Of a stretch of DNA of 64,000 bases, positions 43,166-51,404 are shown in pieces. Made by a program: the position numbers and the translations under genes. This stretch comes from Nocardia wallacei. GTDB lineage: Bacteria; Actinomycetota; Actinomycetes; Mycobacteriales; Mycobacteriaceae. The stretch is from positions 2,852,001 through 2,916,000 of the forward strand of contig NZ_AP023396.1 of the NCBI RefSeq assembly GCF_014466955.1, written 5' to 3'. The notes under the pieces were generated by a model that searched no databases, was not told the origin of the DNA, and was given only the letters and a program-made list of their open reading frames with translations. Every line of letters begins with the position of its first letter. Position 1 is the first letter of the stretch.

Positions 43166-44692
43166 TCACGGACGCGGACCACACGTCCCGGGCTGCGGCA
43201 GATCCTCGCAGGGCGTGTCGCCGCGTGAGCGTACGATGTCCTTGCCCGCGCGGTCGGTGAGGAAGCGGAGAAAGGCCGCCGCCAGGGAGTCATAGGGGAG
43301 TTCGCCCTTGCTGTAGGCGTATTCGACACCCCAGAAGGGATAGTCGCCAGTGGCGGCCTCTTCGCGGCCGGGGCGGTGCCCGTCCAGCGCGACCGGGACG
43401 ACGCCCGGCGCGGCCGCGGCCTCGGCATGGGAGGCGTAGCCGATCGCGCCGGGCGTCCGGGCCACGGCCTCGAGCATGTCGCGGGTGAGCGGCACCTCGC
43501 AAGCGGCCGCCCCGGGCGGATCGGTGACCTGGACCGCGCGGCAGCCGGACTGCGGCAGTGGGACCGGACCGCCCGCGAGCAGCCGCTGCTGAAAGGTCTC
43601 CCGCGACCCGGAGCCGAGGGCCCGATTGATCAGGCGCACAGGCTGATCCGGCCCGCCGAGTTGCCGCCAATTGTCGATCCGCCCCCGATACAGCTCGCGG
43701 ATCTGCTCGGTGGTCAGGTCGGGCACGCCGAGCCCACCGTGCACGATGACCGCGAACACGGCCATCGCCAACGGACGCGGCACCAGGTCGGGATAGCCGA
43801 CGCCCTTCGGTCCGTCGGTGACCGCGAGCAACCCGGGATTCCCGCGGCCCTCCTCGTCCACCCGGGCCAGCCCGCGCTCGCTGCCGTCGAAGGCGAACGT
43901 GAAACGCGCTGTGGGACAACCCTTGTGGTACGCGGCGGCGGCGTCGCGGACGACCGGCTCGAACGCCGACGAGCCGACCAGCGTGAGCGAGCCCGAAACA
44001 CAGTCCGGCGCGGGCGGATCGTCGCCGAGCAGGGCCACGGTGAACTGCACCACGATCACCGCGACCAGGAATGTCATGAACCCCAGCACCGTCCGGGAAA
44101 GCCCGGTGCGGCTGCGGGTTTCAGCGACCCGGCCGCCGGTGAGCTTGCCGTGCAGCACCGGTGCCGGGGATTCGCCCTCGCCCGCCGTGCGCTGCAGGAT
44201 CGCGAAGATCTTGTAGTGGTCGTGCCGGTTCATCGGCACCTTGGGCAGGTCGATGATGCCCATCTCCTGACCAGCGTCCACCCGGGCGCCGATGCCGCGG
44301 CCGGGTTCGAGGTGATCGCCGAGCGTCGGCTCGCTCAGTTCGGTGACCGCCATGCCGACCACCCGGCGCTGCGGAAAGTGCAGGTGCAGGCCGACCGGCC
44401 CGTCGGGCATCGCGTAGTCGGTCCGATCGATGTCGGTGACGCCGTTGTTCTCGATGCGGATCAGCACGACCGACAGATCCTTGAGCCCCGCCTCGGCCCG
44501 GCCGTCCTCCGGCCGTATCTGGGTGAGTACGCCCGGATAGACCGATTCGATCTCACCGGTCACCGGCGTGTCCATCTGCACGCGGTAGCCGAGCTGTTTG
44601 CGGCGAATGACCACGAATTCCCACAGAAAGGCGGCCATCGATACCGCGAGCGCGACGAGCGGTAGTCCGATCTGGACCAGATAGTTGTCCAC
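43166..44692 (-). CDS. membrane-tethered PstS-like substrate-binding protein
   Basis: A 508-residue protein. GTG 44692 follows GGGGGAA and begins VDNYLVQIGLPLVALAVSMA, the first membrane helix. A cytoplasmic, OB/beta-rich part (~35-195) follows, with a second helix TVLGFMTFLVAVIVVQFTVA at about 205-225. The C-terminal ~270 residues resemble a type II phosphate-binding protein: LTLVGSSAFEPVVRDAAAAY, FAFDGSERGLARV, GSGSRETFQQRL and GAIGYASHAEAAA are the PstS signature regions. No ABC permease or ATPase is encoded nearby, so it is probably a sensor or a ligand-binding partner, not a classical importer component. The N-terminal cytoplasmic domain is not recognised. Confidence 0.75.
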   Translation of the reverse strand: MDNYLVQIGLPLVALAVSMAAFLWEFVVIRRKQLGYRVQMDTPVTGEIESVYPGVLTQIRPEDGRAEAGLKDLSVVLIRIENNGVTDIDRTDYAMPDGPVGLHLHFPQRRVVGMAVTELSEPTLGDHLEPGRGIGARVDAGQEMGIIDLPKVPMNRHDHYKIFAILQRTAGEGESPAPVLHGKLTGGRVAETRSRTGLSRTVLGFMTFLVAVIVVQFTVALLGDDPPAPDCVSGSLTLVGSSAFEPVVRDAAAAYHKGCPTARFTFAFDGSERGLARVDEEGRGNPGLLAVTDGPKGVGYPDLVPRPLAMAVFAVIVHGGLGVPDLTTEQIRELYRGRIDNWRQLGGPDQPVRLINRALGSGSRETFQQRLLAGGPVPLPQSGCRAVQVTDPPGAAACEVPLTRDMLEAVARTPGAIGYASHAEAAAAPGVVPVALDGHRPGREEAATGDYPFWGVEYAYSKGELPYDSLAAAFLRFLTDRAGKDIVRSRGDTPCEDLPQPGTCGPRP

Positions 44693-44846
44693 CTGGCGGT
44701 ATTCCCCCCGAATGCGTTGGTGGCAACCATATTCGGCCCGCCCACGCCCACGGGCCAGATCCGGCATCCGATGTTGGGCAACATTTCACCGGTTCGACAG
44801 ACGGCGTCCGCTGCTCACGTCAGCGAATCCCTGGTGGAACCGTTCG

Positions 44847-44990
44847 TCAGCGTCGCGGTCGGCCGTCCCGGGTGGCCGCTCGCCGACCACCCGTGAATTC
44901 CGCCTCCAGCCCGAGTTCCTCGTATGCCTCGCGCCGTGCCGCGGCCAAGGGATGCTCACCCGGTTCGGCCTGCTGCATGGTTCGAACCAT
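44847..44990 (-). pseudogene. Nudix hydrolase remnant
   Basis: A 47-codon frame carrying PGEHPLAAARREAYEELGLE, the core of a Nudix box (GxxxxxE...REUxEExGU). The family's catalytic domain needs about 130 residues, with several strands before this box, and none are present. Sequence further upstream in the same frame is not Nudix-like. I take it as a leftover fragment. Position between a PstS-like gene and a lipoprotein gene gives no function. Confidence 0.5.
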
Positions 44991-45075
44991 AGCGGCGGGC
45001 ACCGACAGGCTCCGCTCCCTCGATAGGGCGCTCTTTTCCGGGTATGCCGTGGAGGTGAGTTCCGGAGGAAAGCCC

Positions 45076-45480
45076 ATGCGCCACATCTCGATTGCCCTGC
45101 TCGCCTGCGCGGCGGCGCTGCTGCCGACGGCCTGCGACCGCACCACCGAGGACCTGAACCCCGCGCCCGACACGACCAGCGCGACACCGGTGGCGCCGGG
45201 CGCCACCACCCCGAATGCCATACTGCCGCCGCAAAATTCCCGCTCCGTATCGGTGCCCGCGGCCAGCGCTCCCGGCCAGATCCGGCACCGCACCTGCGAA
45301 GAACTCGCACCGCGCGTGGAACGCGCCCGCAGCACATCCGGCCAGGCGGGAGTCGACCAGACCGTCGCCGAGGCCATCGCGAATCTCCCCGGCACCCCGG
45401 ACTGGCAGGTCTTCACCCCAGACCAACGACAGGCCGCGATCGCCGGCGCACACGACGCAGCCACCGGCCACTGCCCTTGA
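45076..45480 (+). CDS. small putative lipoprotein
   Basis: A 134-residue protein from ATG 45076, preceded by GGAGGAA. The N-terminus MRHISIALLACAAALLPTAC is a lipoprotein signal with Cys20 as the modified residue; Pro at -3 departs from the usual lipobox. A threonine/alanine/proline-rich spacer follows, then a mostly helical domain (CEELAPRVERARSTSGQAGV, PDWQVFTPDQRQAAIAGAHD) with two further cysteines. No family recognised. Likely anchored in the outer leaflet of the plasma membrane. Confidence 0.65.
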   Translation: MRHISIALLACAAALLPTACDRTTEDLNPAPDTTSATPVAPGATTPNAILPPQNSRSVSVPAASAPGQIRHRTCEELAPRVERARSTSGQAGVDQTVAEAIANLPGTPDWQVFTPDQRQAAIAGAHDAATGHCP

Positions 45481-45509
45481 GCCCACAACACACGGATCGC
45501 CGACGCTGG

Positions 45510-45792
45510 TTATGGGGTGGCGGTGTGGGCGTTCGGGTCGAAGCCGCCGGGGATCTCGTAGATGGTGCCGGTGAAGGTGGCGGCGAAGAGGCGGCCGGTG
45601 GCGAAGCCGGTGGTGCTGCGGCCGTAGCTGAGGACGCTGGTTTGCGGGCTTCCGGTGCCGAGCAGGCAGTAGCGGCCCGGTGCGTCGACGCGGACGATCT
45701 GCCCGGAGGGATTGAAGGGGACGATCGGACGGTCCAGCGAGTCCAGGGTCAGGCCGTCCGGGGCGGCGAGGGTGTCGGGACCGTCGAAGCGC
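45510..45792 (-). pseudogene. C-terminal remnant of a six-bladed propeller (SMP-30/NHL-like) protein
   Basis: A frame ending at 45510 reads FDGPDTLAAPDGLTLDSLDR, later GRLFAATFTGTIYEIPGGFD. These are blade-like pieces of an SMP-30/NHL propeller. It is open only from about 45790 and overlaps the end of the DAPG-hydrolase-like gene in another frame just upstream, with no start codon or room for the N-terminal 200 or more residues. Probably a truncated remainder; alternatively the annotated neighbour has displaced it. Confidence 0.4.
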
Positions 45793-45795
45793 GGT

Positions 45796-46707
45796 TCAAG
45801 CGAATTGGGCGTACAGCTCCGGGAGGAACTGGGCGAGGTGATTCATCTCCTGCCCGCAGTGCAACAGCAGGTCGCGGGCCAGCGGGAGGTCCGGGACCAG
45901 GTCGCGGGGGTCGAGGGCGGCGCCGCGTTGGACGGCGTTCGCGGCCTGCTCGGCATCGGGGATGTGCAGTCCGTACATGTCGAGGTAGAAGCGGCTGCGC
46001 ATCTCACTGCCGCCGGGGACCGGGCGGACCTGGTGCGCCAGCCAGCCGAGATCGATCGGTGCGACCGCGCTGCCCACGCGGGCGAAGACGATGGTGTGGT
46101 CGTCGGGCACGTCGAGCCCGTGTGCGCGCGGGTCCTGGAACGCGATGGCCAGCTGCCGCAGCTCGGGCCCGATGTACTCGTCGACATAGGACACCGTCCC
46201 GATGTACGGCGGGCGGCCCGGAATCCGGTCGGCGGCGTTGCCGACCGTCGTCGCGGCGAACATGTGCGCGTCGGGGTGCCAGAGCTTGTAGCGGGCCGAC
46301 TCGATGCTGTGCCAGCCGAACCACCAGTCCCACATGGCCGCGGTGACCCGTGGCATCGGCGTGTGGACGGCCACCCACAACGCGCCGGAACGTGTTCGCC
46401 CGTACCCGGTTTCGACAGCGGAGTAGCCGGACGTGGCGAGATCGTCGGCGAGGCGCGGGAATTCGGGGATCAGATCCGCGGGTGTCGGCGGGCCGTCGTG
46501 GGCGGTGGTGACGGGGGTCGGCGCCGGGAGGGTGCGCTCGGTCATGAAACGCGAGTACGGCTGCGACCAGTCGGCCGGGGAGTAGCCGGGGTAGCGGACG
46601 GTTCCGGTGTCGGCGCGCCCCTGTGCGGCGTTTGCCAGGATCAGCGCTCCCGCACCGGCGGCGGCCGAGACGAACGCCCGGCGTGACAGCGCACCATCTC
46701 TCACCAT
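45796..46707 (-). CDS. Tat-exported DAPG hydrolase (PhlG)-like protein
   Basis: A 303-residue protein. The N-terminus SRRAFVSAAAGAGALILANA is a twin-arginine signal peptide, cleaved probably near residue 33. The mature part carries PRVTAAMWDWWFGWHSIESA, RYKLWHPDAH and VSYVDEYIGPELRQLAIAFQ, typical of the 2,4-diacetylphloroglucinol hydrolase (PhlG) fold family. WHPDAH and the downstream Glu and His residues fit the zinc ligands. PhlG cleaves a C-C bond to remove an acetyl group; many homologues have unknown substrates. Tat export implies folding with its metal in the cytoplasm and action outside. ATG 46707 follows TAATCT by six bases (leaderless). Confidence 0.7.
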   Translation of the reverse strand: MVRDGALSRRAFVSAAAGAGALILANAAQGRADTGTVRYPGYSPADWSQPYSRFMTERTLPAPTPVTTAHDGPPTPADLIPEFPRLADDLATSGYSAVETGYGRTRSGALWVAVHTPMPRVTAAMWDWWFGWHSIESARYKLWHPDAHMFAATTVGNAADRIPGRPPYIGTVSYVDEYIGPELRQLAIAFQDPRAHGLDVPDDHTIVFARVGSAVAPIDLGWLAHQVRPVPGGSEMRSRFYLDMYGLHIPDAEQAANAVQRGAALDPRDLVPDLPLARDLLLHCGQEMNHLAQFLPELYAQFA

Positions 46708-46713
46708 GCGATG

Positions 46714-46719
46714 AGATTA
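46714..46719 (-). promoter_or_regulatory. -10 element, leaderless layout
   Basis: On the minus strand TAATCT lies six bases before ATG 46707, with no ribosome site between. Confidence 0.5.
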
Positions 46720-46778
46720 TGATCCGGCGTGCGGGAACGACCGGATGTCACGGGTTTCTGTGACAACGCACAAGCATG

Positions 46779-47699
46779 TTATCCGTCCGCGGGGCCGTCG
46801 TCTCCGGTCCATACCCGCACCGCTCGATGCACCTCGAGCGATGTGGGTCGCGGCTCGGTGGAATAGCCGAGGGCACGGGCGATTTCGGGGTCCATGGTGG
46901 TCGGGATCAGTTCGGCCGGGCCGACGCGTTGCATCAGGACATCGTCCAGCTCGGGGCCGAAGTCGGCGCGGGGATCGATATCGCCCTCGTACAGAATCAC
47001 CATCTTGCCGGGGGCGTCGGGGGAGATGCAGCGGAACAGGGTGCCGCCGTCATCCGTGATCGGGACGAGCCGATTCTCCGGAATGAAGTCCTCGCCGCCA
47101 CCCCAGGCTTCCTCCCACCAGGGAAGTCCCTCGGGTTCGCCGATGTAGGCGCCGAACGTGTCCAGGTACCGCGGCGCGAGCAGACCGCAGGCGCCGGGCC
47201 GATCGGGTCGGCTGAAACCGGCGTGCACAGTGCGCAGGAATTCCCGCACCGGCGCGGGGAAGGCATCCCACAGTGGCGGCTCGGTCTCGCCGAACGTCGC
47301 GGGATCCCAACCGGCCCAGAGCGCGTAGGGTTCGCCCACACCCGGGGCCAGGACATACAGCAGCACCCAGACATCGTCCAGCTTGCAGACCCGTACGTCG
47401 GCGAGCTGGTCGCGCAGCGCGGCGGCGAAGCGCGGTACGAGGTCGAGGAAGGGCCGATTCCACAGCGCCAGCGCCGCCATACACCGTTGCTGAGGTAATG
47501 CCGAGACGGCGATCGGCCGCCACGGTGCGGGCAGATCCGGCGGCGGTGTCACACCGGGCGCGACGAACAGCGCAGTCGACTCGCCGAGTCCGGGATCGAT
47601 TGCCTCCAGCGATATCTCGTCCAACCCCGCTCCGATCGACACCTTCGCATCACATCGAACAGCAAGTCTCCCGCCGAGTCCATCCTCCGACGCCGGCAC
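46779..47699 (-). CDS. hypothetical protein
   Basis: Up to 306 residues; an internal GTG at 47642 (VSIGAGLDEISLEAIDPGLG) is an equally good start. A soluble alpha/beta protein with no signal or membrane segment. LWNRPFLDLVPRFAAALRDQ, DDVWVLLYVLAPGVGEPYAL, GLPWWEEAWGGGEDFIPENR and the Asp/Glu-rich C-terminal half are landmarks, but I recognise no family. It resembles the general build of SMI1/KNR4-like immunity-type proteins only weakly. It is followed by a TetR gene on the same strand, 117 bp upstream in transcription order. Confidence 0.55.
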   Translation of the reverse strand: MPASEDGLGGRLAVRCDAKVSIGAGLDEISLEAIDPGLGESTALFVAPGVTPPPDLPAPWRPIAVSALPQQRCMAALALWNRPFLDLVPRFAAALRDQLADVRVCKLDDVWVLLYVLAPGVGEPYALWAGWDPATFGETEPPLWDAFPAPVREFLRTVHAGFSRPDRPGACGLLAPRYLDTFGAYIGEPEGLPWWEEAWGGGEDFIPENRLVPITDDGGTLFRCISPDAPGKMVILYEGDIDPRADFGPELDDVLMQRVGPAELIPTTMDPEIARALGYSTEPRPTSLEVHRAVRVWTGDDGPADG

Positions 47700-47815
47700 C
47701 CGCGGGGCGCGCCCGGAACGTCGACCGCGGCCATGAGGTGCGTGCCGGGCGCACGATGAGCGACGTCATGGCGCTGCCTCCCGGACGGATTCGTATTCGG
47801 GTGTCGTCGTTCGGA

Positions 47816-48460
47816 CTATCGCGTCCGGTCCGACAATGCCGCCAGCCAGAGGCGAAGGGTGGGCCGGAGATCGTCGGTGGCGTTGCCGGGCAGGGAGCGG
47901 GCGCCGTGGAGGCGGTCGAACAGGAGTCCCTCGAGCAGACTGACGAGATCTCTTGCGGCGCGGTCGGAGTCGGCCGCGCCGAGTGAAGCCATCAACTGTT
48001 CGGCGGCGGGAGTGGAGAACAGGCACGCCGCGAGCGCCGCCCGCAGGCCCTCGTTCCCGGCCGTGTCCGGCACCAGGGCGTAGCGAGCCAGCGCGTCGCG
48101 GCGACGGTCACCCAGCAACCGATCCAGTTGCCCGGCAACGAGTTCGGTGGCGTGGTCGAGTGGATCGGTGAGGGCCGAGACGGTGCGTCCGGGCAGGTCC
48201 GTGCGTTCGGCACTGTCGCCCGCATTCTCCAGGGCGGTGTGAAAGGCCGCGCGGGACGCCTCGGCCAGATGCCGGATCGCGGCCTCCAGAAGGTCCTGCC
48301 GGGTGCGGTAGTAGTAGGACGTCGAGCCGCGGGCGATGCCGAGGCGGCGGTCGACGGCGTGGTGGGTGACCGCCCGATTGCCGCCGGCGGCGGCGAGGTC
48401 GAGCGCCGCCTCGCAGATCGCCCGGCGTCGGGAGGAACCCTGACGGCCGCCGCTATCCAT
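47816..48460 (-). CDS. TetR family transcriptional regulator
   Basis: A 214-residue repressor: RRRAICEAALDLAAAGGNRA, VTHHAVDRRLGIARGSTSYY then YRTRQDLLEAAIRHLAE give a clear N-terminal helix-turn-helix. The C-terminal domain is of the TetR_C type (ELVAGQLDRLLGDRRRDALA; LFDRLHGARSLP). Divergent from an MHS-type transporter at 48632, so it probably represses that transporter; CTGTG-N4-CACAG between them may be the operator. Confidence 0.88.
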   Translation of the reverse strand: MDSGGRQGSSRRRAICEAALDLAAAGGNRAVTHHAVDRRLGIARGSTSYYYRTRQDLLEAAIRHLAEASRAAFHTALENAGDSAERTDLPGRTVSALTDPLDHATELVAGQLDRLLGDRRRDALARYALVPDTAGNEGLRAALAACLFSTPAAEQLMASLGAADSDRAARDLVSLLEGLLFDRLHGARSLPGNATDDLRPTLRLWLAALSDRTR

Positions 48461-48488
48461 GACGACAATGACGACGCACCTTCCTCTG

Positions 48489-48502
48489 CTGTGTCACCAC
48501 AG
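48489..48502. promoter_or_regulatory. candidate TetR operator
   Basis: CTGTG (48489-48493) TCAC CACAG (48498-48502), a perfect 5+5 inverted repeat in the 171-bp divergent region between the TetR and MHS transporter genes. Confidence 0.35.
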
Positions 48503-48631
48503 TCTGACCGAGCGCACACGCGCCGATGGTGACGGGGTCCCGGACTGGAATCGTGCTGAGTCGAACCCTTCTCCGGCGAGGGCCCCGGCCCTACGCTCGC
48601 TCGGCGAGTCGACGCCGAAGGAAGGGGCAAC

Positions 48632-49978
48632 ATGTCGTTGCTGGATATCGCATCGGCGGACGAGCGCCGGGCGCGACGCGAACCGGAACAGCCGCTCGCA
48701 GCCTCGGACACGCGCACGGCGATCGTGGCGAGCCTGATCGGCACGACTGTGGAGTGGTACGACTTCTTCCTCTACTCCACCGCGGCGGGCATCGTCTTCG
48801 ACAAGCTGTTCTTTCCCAACACCAGCGCCTTCGTCGGCACCATGCTGTCGTTCGCGACCTTCGCGGTGGGTTTCGTGATGCGTCCGGTCGGCGGTCTGGT
48901 CTTCGGGCACGTCGGCGACCGCATCGGCCGCAAGCGCACCCTCGCGCTGACCATGGCGATCATGGGCGGCTCCACGGCGCTGATGGGTGTGCTGCCCACC
49001 AGCGCCGCCATCGGCATCGCCGCGCCGATCCTGTTGCTGGCGTTGCGGATGCTGCAGGGCTTCGCCCTCGGCGGTGAGTGGGCCGGTGCGGTGCTGCTGG
49101 CCGTCGAGTACAGCCCGCGCCGCAAGGTCGGGCTGTTCGGCAGTTATCCGCAGGTGGGGCTGGCGCTGGGCCTGGCCCTGGGCACGGGCGTCTTCGCGCT
49201 GCTGCGGACGGTGCTGAGCGAATCGGCGTTCCTCGATTACGGCTGGCGAATCGCCTTCGGTGCCAGCGTGGTGCTCGTCGTGATCGGGCTGGTCGTCCGG
49301 TTGAAGATCGACGAGACGCCCGCGTTCCGCGAGATCGACCGGCTCAACCGGATCTCGAAAGTGCCCGTGGTCGAGTTGTTGTTCCGCAACCTGCGGACCC
49401 GGCGCAACACCGTGCTGGGGTTGCTGTCGCGGTGGGGTGAGGGCGCGGCGTTCAACACCTGGGGCGTCTTCGCCATCGGTTTCGCCACCGGGCATCTCGG
49501 GTTCCGGCAGGTACCGGTGCTGACCGCGGTCACCATCGCCGCGTTGGTGATGGCAGCGCTCATTCCGGTGTCGGGGCGGCTGACCGACCGCTACGGTCCG
49601 CGCCGCGTCTACACCGTCGGGATCGCCGCGTACGGGCTGCTGGTCTTTCCGGTGTTCGCGCTGTTCGAAGTCGGCGACATCGTGGTCTTCACCCTCGCGA
49701 TCATCGCGGTGTTCGGGGTGGCGCACGCGCTGTTCTACGGTGCGCAGGGCACGCTGTACGCGGGTCTGTACCCGCCCGAAGTGCGTTACACCGGACTGTC
49801 TTTCGTCTATCAGGTGTCGGGCATCTACGCCTCGGGCATCACGCCGATGATCGTCACCGCGCTGATCGCGGCAGCGGGCGGAACACCGTGGCTGGCATGC
49901 GGCTACCTGGTCGCGACAGCGGTCGTCAGCGTCATCGCCACCCTGTTCATCAGCGAGGACGACCGCCTCACCGCCTGA
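48632..49978 (+). CDS. MFS metabolite:H+ symporter (MHS family)
   Basis: A 448-residue, 12-helix transporter of the shikimate/ProP/KgtP family. Signature stretches: SLIGTTVEWYDFFLYSTAAG in helix 1, FGHVGDRIGRKRTLALTMAI (motif A), GGEWAGAVLLAVEY and GLFGSYPQVGLALGLALG. Family members import organic acids, betaines or aromatic acids with protons. GAAGGAAGGGGCAAC precedes ATG 48632. Likely regulated by the divergent TetR at 47816. The substrate is not predictable. Confidence 0.88.
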   Translation: MSLLDIASADERRARREPEQPLAASDTRTAIVASLIGTTVEWYDFFLYSTAAGIVFDKLFFPNTSAFVGTMLSFATFAVGFVMRPVGGLVFGHVGDRIGRKRTLALTMAIMGGSTALMGVLPTSAAIGIAAPILLLALRMLQGFALGGEWAGAVLLAVEYSPRRKVGLFGSYPQVGLALGLALGTGVFALLRTVLSESAFLDYGWRIAFGASVVLVVIGLVVRLKIDETPAFREIDRLNRISKVPVVELLFRNLRTRRNTVLGLLSRWGEGAAFNTWGVFAIGFATGHLGFRQVPVLTAVTIAALVMAALIPVSGRLTDRYGPRRVYTVGIAAYGLLVFPVFALFEVGDIVVFTLAIIAVFGVAHALFYGAQGTLYAGLYPPEVRYTGLSFVYQVSGIYASGITPMIVTALIAAAGGTPWLACGYLVATAVVSVIATLFISEDDRLTA

Positions 49979-50042
49979 TGCCGGAGTCCGCCGCGTCCGG
50001 GTCGAACGAGTGACCGTTGAACCGGACTCGGTCAGCACAGCA

Positions 50043-51392
50043 CTACCGCCTCGAATAGCGCCTACTCGTCGGAATGCAGAAATATGATGTCGGTAGCTCC
50101 CCGAACAAGTGCTGAACTACCTCGCGGGTGGGCTTTATCGCGGCGAAGGGAGATCCGGGAACTGCGGTGCACATACGCGCATGTATCGACTGCTGCAGCT
50201 CTATCTGCTCATCTTCGAAAGCGACAGACCGCGATACCAGCGTCGTCAATTGCGTGACTTCGGCGGCTGTCGGTGCGAGCGCACGGATGCCGCTGGTGTA
50301 CAGGAATTCCATCGCGTAGTCGTTCCGATCTGAGTCCTCGATCGTGTACGAAGGATCGAGTAGCCGGTCCGTCATGCGCGCTCTCAGATCAGCACTGACC
50401 AGCGCGACAGCTCCGCGCAGCATGAGCTCGCCGGAGCTGCCGTCGAGGAGCCGCAGCTGTGGTTGCGATTTCATGCCGAAGCCGTTGTCGCCGTGGCGCT
50501 CGAAATGTTGCTCGATCAGACGAGTTGACGGCCGCGGCATCCTGTTCAGGGGGCCGGCGGCGAGAATCGAATGCAATCGCCGACCTAGTTCGCGTCCTCT
50601 GATTGCGCAGGCGATCGTCGTGAGATTGAAGTCGGCGACAGCCCGGGCGTAGGCCGAGAAGGCGGGCCAGTCGATCGGAGGCAAAGCGGTCTGCTCCGAT
50701 TCGTCACCCGGCGGCCCTGGGTGGGCCATGAGTCGATGCACAACCTCATCGATCAGTTTCGGTGGTCCCGCGCAGACTTCGGTGCCGCTTCTACCGACCA
50801 GAAGGCCGTGCTGTTCGGCGTAGTCCACGAACTGTCGGGGAGTCACCACAACCTTGTCGAACACTCCGCCGCGGCCGACCGCATCGAGAAGCATCGTCTT
50901 GGCGGTTCCGAATACGCCGGCCAGCATCTTGTGCAGCGCCGCCAAACTCGGTGGTACTGCGTGGTTTTCGACATCGGCACGGGAATGCGCGTAGTACGCG
51001 GGCAACTGTTGGCCGAAGTAGGAGATCCGGGCTACATCGAGAAGTGTGGATTCCTGTTCGGGGCCGGCGTCGCGGTAGTACGCCGCGCGGAGAAGCTGCA
51101 CCAGGCGGCGTACTTCTGCCCAGTTCGCGGTGAGACCACGTAATGCACTGACATTCATCGGCAGTCCGGAGTGGACCCTACTGCCCGGATAGCGACAGGT
51201 TTCGTACCGGGTGTGTACCTGGCACCGTGTGTCAGAACCGGAACGGATCTCGCCGACCGGCCGTCCTTGTGTATCGAGCCAGTCATCGACTTCACCGGTG
51301 AGGAACGACCGATAGCCGTCGAGGTCGCACAGGGGGCCGGGTGCGGAGGGCACCTGGTGTTTGCGGATCGGTCGATCCTCTTCGATGGTCAT
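50043..51392 (-). CDS. 449-residue protein of unknown family
   Basis: A soluble, mainly helical protein with no signal peptide or membrane segment. Recognisable stretches: NWAEVRRLVQLLRAAYYRDA, PPSLAALHKMLAGVFGTAKT, DKVVVTPRQFVDYAEQHGLL and GRSGTEVCAGPPKLIDEVVH. A basic N-terminal part (~50-80) carries cysteines (RCQVHTRYETCRYPGSRVHS). I recognise no family or catalytic motif. It lies 12 bp after the double-cupin gene, clearly in one operon with it, and in AT-richer sequence than the flanks. Codon use is less GC-biased than its neighbours, suggesting acquisition by transfer. ATG 51392 has only a weak ribosome site, which fits coupling to the gene before it. Confidence 0.7.
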   Translation of the reverse strand: MTIEEDRPIRKHQVPSAPGPLCDLDGYRSFLTGEVDDWLDTQGRPVGEIRSGSDTRCQVHTRYETCRYPGSRVHSGLPMNVSALRGLTANWAEVRRLVQLLRAAYYRDAGPEQESTLLDVARISYFGQQLPAYYAHSRADVENHAVPPSLAALHKMLAGVFGTAKTMLLDAVGRGGVFDKVVVTPRQFVDYAEQHGLLVGRSGTEVCAGPPKLIDEVVHRLMAHPGPPGDESEQTALPPIDWPAFSAYARAVADFNLTTIACAIRGRELGRRLHSILAAGPLNRMPRPSTRLIEQHFERHGDNGFGMKSQPQLRLLDGSSGELMLRGAVALVSADLRARMTDRLLDPSYTIEDSDRNDYAMEFLYTSGIRALAPTAAEVTQLTTLVSRSVAFEDEQIELQQSIHARMCTAVPGSPFAAIKPTREVVQHLFGELPTSYFCIPTSRRYSRR

Positions 51393-51404
51393 CAGCGGGC
51401 CGGG

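Noticed and set aside
44979-44989. GGTTCGAACC resembling a tRNA T-loop
   Set aside because: No acceptor or anticodon stems could be built around it; it is a chance palindrome inside the Nudix remnant. No tRNA or rRNA gene was found in the window.
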